This document shows, piece after piece, positions 27,907 through 31,437 of a stretch of DNA of 31,437 nucleotides. Position 1 is the stretch's first letter. Each line of letters begins with the position of its first letter. This DNA comes from a virus: positions 1 through 31,437 of the IMG/VR virus record IMGVR_UViG_3300024059_000021. The stretch is one strand, 5' to 3'. The notes beneath the pieces are model-generated. The model was not told the origin of the DNA and ran no database searches. It saw only the letters and a list, made by a program, of their open reading frames with translations. A program made the position numbers and the translations under genes.

Positions 27907-29807
27907 TGGCGGGTTATAGAACAGTAATAGGAATGGAGTCCTTTGATGGAGGTTTGAACAATAAGTACGAACCTCAAATCATAGGCATTAATGAATCCGC
28001 TTCATGTGCCAACGTAGTATTTGATGATCTAGGAGGAGTAGCTACTAGATTTGGATATACACTTCTCAATACAGGTTTGGTTAATTCTAATCCTTGTGAC
28101 GGCCTTTTCACTGCAAATTGGAATAATGGCAATCAGTCTATGGCTGTGTGGTTTGGTACTGACATGCTTGTATTGTCTGGTACGACTTTTCAGACTGTTG
28201 GTTCTGCGCAGGGTATATTCACGACTGGAGTGAACAAAGTCGCCACCATGTATCAAAACATCATGTTTATTGGTCATGGTTCGACACCTTACAAGTATGA
28301 TGAGGGGGTATTTACTCGCCATGGTATTGAAGTACCTTCACTTGTTGCCGATGGAGGTACACGCGGAGGTGGTGGTAATCTGGCTGGTGATTATCATTAC
28401 AAACTTACTTATGTGAATACTCAAGTAGTACAAGGCGATGTATCCACCGGTACTGCAACATTAGTAGCAACAGCAGGTGGAGAATCAATTCTCATTACAG
28501 GTATTGCAACACCTCAACAATCTTTTGGTGTTGATACTAAATATTTATACCGTACTCTTGAAGGTTCTGGATTATCTGGAATTTATTATTTTGTAGCTTC
28601 ACTAGCTGCAAGTATCACCACTTACACAGATGATATAGTAGAAGGTTCGTTAGGTTCAGCAGCTCCTACTGACAATGGTAAACCACCTGATTATGATTTT
28701 GTTGTCAGTTTTCAAGAGAGGCTTTTTACAAATGATCAACAAAACCCTCAATACCTTTGGTACTCTGAACTTGGAAATCCTTTTGTTTTTAAGTCTACTA
28801 ATTTTATTAAAATTGCTGATGGAGACGGTGAGGAAGTTACTGGATTTGGTGTACAAGGTAGTTCGCTTATTGTCTTCAAAGAGTCGAGTGTTTGGCTCAT
28901 TTACATGCCAGACACCACCGACACAAATTGGATTCGAATTAGATCTGATTCAAAATATGGCTGCGCTTCACACAAGAGCATCATAGGCTATAACAAGCAA
29001 TTGATGTTCTTAGGACAGCAGAACAATTTAGTGACAGGATTCTATTCTTTTCAAGGCCTATCTACACAACCAGACGCCACGTCATTGCGTGCATCTCAAA
29101 TGTATGCAGACTCTAAAGCTGACAGAATCCGCCCTGATGTTGACTTATTTCAAGAGAGTAATAAATCAAAAGTAAGTGCAGTCGTCTTTGACAATAAACT
29201 TTGGTTTTGTGTCACTTATGGCGCTGTTGCTACCGTCAACAACAGAGTTTATCAGTTTGATTATGTGATACGGGATAAAGAGAGACAAAACGGTTCCTGG
29301 ACGCCTTTCACTGGAATGGCATTTAATGACTTCGCAGTTTACGATGAAAAATTATATGCAGGTACGTCTGGTGATGATGGATTTGTTTATCAATTAGAAG
29401 ACGGTACTTATACAGATAATGGTGCTGCTATCGACTCATATTTTGAGACAGCAGAATTTGATGGTGGTCGAGCTGTACGCCACTTTGAAAAGGACTTTAG
29501 ACAAGCCAACTTTTCAGTGGCACTCCTTGGTAACTGGCCTATGAGGATACATCGTAGGATCAACTCTGAATCAGCAGGTGGAGATGCTTCGGATTTCTCC
29601 CTTAATCCCGGTGGTGCGGTTTGGGGTACTGCGATATTTGGTATTGATACATGGGGTGGCGGCCTTATACGAAAAGACATTCGTTTTGATTTAGGTGGAG
29701 CTCAAGGGCAAAGAATTGCTTTTACATTTTCGAATATGAACACGGCAGCACAAGGGTTTAAAGTCGTGCGCGGTAACTGCTATTACAACAGAAGAGGTTT
29801 AAGATGA
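27906..29807 (+). CDS. Tail nozzle-like beta-propeller protein, 633 residues
   Basis: A long beta-rich protein starting with MESFDGGLNNKYEP and NVVFDDLGGVATRFGYTLLN, a start typical of podovirus tail-hub or nozzle proteins of the T7 gp12/P22 gp10 type. Propeller-like repeats follow (MYQNIMFIGHGSTPYKYDEG, FVVSFQERLFTND, SSLIVFKESSVWLIYM, YNKQLMFLGQQNN, VFDNKLWFCVTYG, AVYDEKLYAGTSG). The C-terminal quarter has WGTAIFGIDTWGGG, shared with the Trp-rich protein upstream. It is probably the lower tail tube through which DNA exits. GGAG precedes the ATG and the genes overlap by one base. Confidence 0.75.
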   Translation: MAGYRTVIGMESFDGGLNNKYEPQIIGINESASCANVVFDDLGGVATRFGYTLLNTGLVNSNPCDGLFTANWNNGNQSMAVWFGTDMLVLSGTTFQTVGSAQGIFTTGVNKVATMYQNIMFIGHGSTPYKYDEGVFTRHGIEVPSLVADGGTRGGGGNLAGDYHYKLTYVNTQVVQGDVSTGTATLVATAGGESILITGIATPQQSFGVDTKYLYRTLEGSGLSGIYYFVASLAASITTYTDDIVEGSLGSAAPTDNGKPPDYDFVVSFQERLFTNDQQNPQYLWYSELGNPFVFKSTNFIKIADGDGEEVTGFGVQGSSLIVFKESSVWLIYMPDTTDTNWIRIRSDSKYGCASHKSIIGYNKQLMFLGQQNNLVTGFYSFQGLSTQPDATSLRASQMYADSKADRIRPDVDLFQESNKSKVSAVVFDNKLWFCVTYGAVATVNNRVYQFDYVIRDKERQNGSWTPFTGMAFNDFAVYDEKLYAGTSGDDGFVYQLEDGTYTDNGAAIDSYFETAEFDGGRAVRHFEKDFRQANFSVALLGNWPMRIHRRINSESAGGDASDFSLNPGGAVWGTAIFGIDTWGGGLIRKDIRFDLGGAQGQRIAFTFSNMNTAAQGFKVVRGNCYYNRRGLR

Positions 29808-30757
29808 CACAACAAAACCCATTTGCGGGTAATCAGCAGCGCCCGCCCGTGGATGAATTCGAGCTCATGCGTCGGCGTTTACAACAACGTGGTTCTGTCA
29901 GAAAAGAAGAAATACAAAGAGAGTCAGCGCGTCAAGCAGCAGCTCTTGGTAATTTACCTTCAGGTGCTGCTATGAAGCAGCGACAAATTGCCACTCAAGA
30001 AGCTGAACGCCTTACAGGAGAACAAGTCCAGGATGTCAATATTGCTGAAGCACAAATAAGGCGTCAAGAAAGAGAGTCGGCACTTGAAAGAGGGCTTAAG
30101 CGTTTCGGTATCACAACGCAAAAAGATATATCCACTCAAGAAATAGCGGGTAGGAAAGAACTATCAGCTCAAGAGATAATTGGAAGGCAAGATCTCCAGA
30201 CACTCCAAGGTAGGCAGCAACTTGCTCAGATTGGAGCATCTGGCGAACAACAAAGACTATTAGCCCGCGTGCAAGGTGCTAATGATATGGAACTGGCTAA
30301 ACTGAACAATGCAAGTGCGGCACAGATTGCAAACTTACAGATAAAATCACAAGAGAAGTTAGTCAAATTACAAGAGTCTGGTTTAGACAGTCGTTTTGCT
30401 CAAACGCTATCCCAGAATCAAAAGTTCTTTGATCTAGAACAAGGTTTAAGAGAAAAAGGATTTAACTTACAAGAAGAAGTCTTTGCCAATACCAAAAATC
30501 AACAAGAGCAGCAGATGAAAATGGATAAATTTGCAACTGTTGTAAACTCCATAGACTTACTTAAATCCTTCGGTATTCAACCTGATCAATTATCAAATAT
30601 TCTAGATAATATAGGTTTGGATGGTTTGAGTGATGATGTGAAGAAAGCCTTAATGGAAGCTGATGAGGGATTAATACAAAGAGAAGCGACTAGAAGAGCG
30701 CAGCAGATATCAACAGATCCAGGAAATATAGATGCCGGGTTTTCAGGCCCATCTTAA
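29804..30757 (+). CDS. Coiled-coil internal virion or ejection protein, 317 residues
   Basis: Highly helical and Gln/Glu/Arg-rich (FELMRRRLQQRGSVRKEEIQ, AEAQIRRQERESALERGLKR). An eight- to nine-residue quasi-repeat appears at residues about 106-145 (ISTQEIAGRKEL, SAQEIIGRQDL, TLQGRQQLAQIG). The pattern suits internal core or pilot proteins of short-tailed phages, which are ejected to form a channel. Fibre-like trimeric coil is an alternative. ATGA overlap with the nozzle-like gene. Confidence 0.62.
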   Translation: MTQQNPFAGNQQRPPVDEFELMRRRLQQRGSVRKEEIQRESARQAAALGNLPSGAAMKQRQIATQEAERLTGEQVQDVNIAEAQIRRQERESALERGLKRFGITTQKDISTQEIAGRKELSAQEIIGRQDLQTLQGRQQLAQIGASGEQQRLLARVQGANDMELAKLNNASAAQIANLQIKSQEKLVKLQESGLDSRFAQTLSQNQKFFDLEQGLREKGFNLQEEVFANTKNQQEQQMKMDKFATVVNSIDLLKSFGIQPDQLSNILDNIGLDGLSDDVKKALMEADEGLIQREATRRAQQISTDPGNIDAGFSGPS

Positions 30758-30769
30758 AGGAGATAGAAT

Positions 30770-31174
30770 ATGGCAGCGCCACAAATACAAAGAAAACCTA
30801 AAGTGACTAAGTCTGGAGGTTCAGCCGGGGGTAAAAATATTGGCGCCGGTTTAGGTGCTGCTGTTGGTGGTGCTATCGGATTTGTTGGAAGTTCTGGTAA
30901 CCCTGCTGGGGCTGTGGCTGGTGCATCAGCTGGTGCTGGTTTAGGTGGCGCTATAGGTGGGGCTGTCGATCCAGGAAGACCAGGTTCCATCCAAGAACAA
31001 CTCCCAACAGAAGTTCAAGGCGCCACATCAAGTTTTGATATAGCTAACGAATCACAGCAAATACTTGATGGTATTAGATCACTAGATAATTTTCCTAAAC
31101 TTGCTGAAAAATACGCTGGGCCCTTAACCTCAGCTTATCTGCAAACACAGATTCGTCTAAAACAAATGGGGTAA
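30770..31174 (+). CDS. Glycine-zipper internal virion protein, 134 residues
   Basis: Residues about 26-66 are a glycine-zipper double helix (IGAGLGAAVGGAIGFVGSSG, then AVAGASAGAGLGGAIGGAV), with small residues every fourth position, able to insert in membranes as a hairpin. The rest is soluble and helical. Proteins of this type act as ejection or pore-forming proteins that carry DNA through the cell envelope. It begins MAAPQIQ, echoing MAAPRIN of the next gene. AAAGGAG precedes the ATG. Confidence 0.68.
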   Translation: MAAPQIQRKPKVTKSGGSAGGKNIGAGLGAAVGGAIGFVGSSGNPAGAVAGASAGAGLGGAIGGAVDPGRPGSIQEQLPTEVQGATSSFDIANESQQILDGIRSLDNFPKLAEKYAGPLTSAYLQTQIRLKQMG

Positions 31175-31178
31175 AAAG

Positions 31179-31437
31179 ATGGCAGCACCAAGAATCAATC
31201 TACCTAAAAACCAATTGCAGCAAAGAGCTAGGACAGTAGATCCTGTCGATAGGGATCTTAGTAGAGTTCTAACCGCACTAAATATCGCATCAACGGCCTA
31301 TGGTATTTCGGGTAAGATTGATGCTGCTGACCTACAAGAGAGAAAAATGGAGCACGTGGAAGCTCAGACAGCTTTAGCTGAGAGGGAGCTTGAGATTAAG
31401 CCGACAGCTGAGGAAGCAAAAGCAAGTAGAGAAGCAA
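31179..31437 (+). CDS. Virion protein, N-terminal part only (runs off window)
   Basis: ATG at 31179, four bases after the previous stop, and open to the last base (86 codons visible). It starts MAAPRINLPKNQLQQR and continues with LTALNIASTAYGIS, then a charged helix rich in Glu, Ala and Lys (LQERKMEHVEAQTALAEREL). This is likely another internal virion or pilot protein, probably large, since such proteins end podovirus-type structural clusters. No further call is possible from the fragment. Confidence 0.6.
   Translation, partial: MAAPRINLPKNQLQQRARTVDPVDRDLSRVLTALNIASTAYGISGKIDAADLQERKMEHVEAQTALAERELEIKPTAEEAKASREA

Overview
The window is a contiguous piece of a tailed-phage genome (class Caudoviricetes), AT-rich and densely packed. 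Most genes overlap by a few bases or sit back to back behind good Shine-Dalgarno sequences. There is a full head module (small and large terminase, portal, scaffold, major capsid protein), then an adaptor, a nozzle-like beta protein and coiled-coil or glycine-zipper internal proteins. No tape measure, tail tube or sheath is visible, so a short-tailed (podovirus-like) virion is most likely. The host cannot be named from the sequence. A predicted lipoprotein with a BamE-like look and an M15-type lysis peptidase would fit a Gram-negative host.

Layout. (1) 1-2929, rightward: the 3' part of a DNA methyltransferase, a class III aminotransferase, a small protein, a GNAT acetyltransferase and a small membrane protein. 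If the genome is circular or circularly permuted, this is probably the tail end of the late rightward operon. (2) 9193-2889, leftward: the replication and recombination operon, with SF3 helicase, family A DNA polymerase, SSB-like protein, RecB/Cas4-like nuclease, a 48-residue membrane protein, SNF2-type helicase and a small HTH protein. (3) 9194-9793: a largely non-coding gap with two leftward intrinsic terminators, a candidate promoter, one small rightward ORF and an AT-rich patch. (4) 12788-9794, leftward: an operon of small, mostly unknown genes with an AlpA/excisionase-type HTH protein, a lipoprotein and a SAM methyltransferase. (5) 12789-12935: a divergent control region with a strong leftward promoter, a dyad and four 10-bp-phased repeats. 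(6) 12936 to the end, rightward: M15 peptidase, RuvC-like nuclease, small terminase, two tandem SR-repeat ORFs, a NeuB-like synthase, three small probable virion proteins, a HAD protein, a 235-base non-coding stretch, large terminase, then the virion genes.

The most interesting theme is sugar chemistry scattered through a phage. There is a NeuB-family nonulosonate synthase lacking the usual C-terminal SAF domain. A DUF115/Maf-like putative glycosyltransferase sits inside the capsid gene cluster. A PLP aminotransferase and a RimL/PseH-like acetyltransferase lie at the other end of the window. Together they suggest, as a hypothesis, that the phage makes or diverts a nonulosonic (sialic-acid-like) sugar and attaches it to its own virion or to the host surface. 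Other notable features are the duplicated GGTCTN hexamer arrays near the terminase genes, the structured-looking non-coding gap before the large terminase, a polymerase with Leu at the Pol I Phe762 position and an altered motif C, and four small genes under 60 residues.
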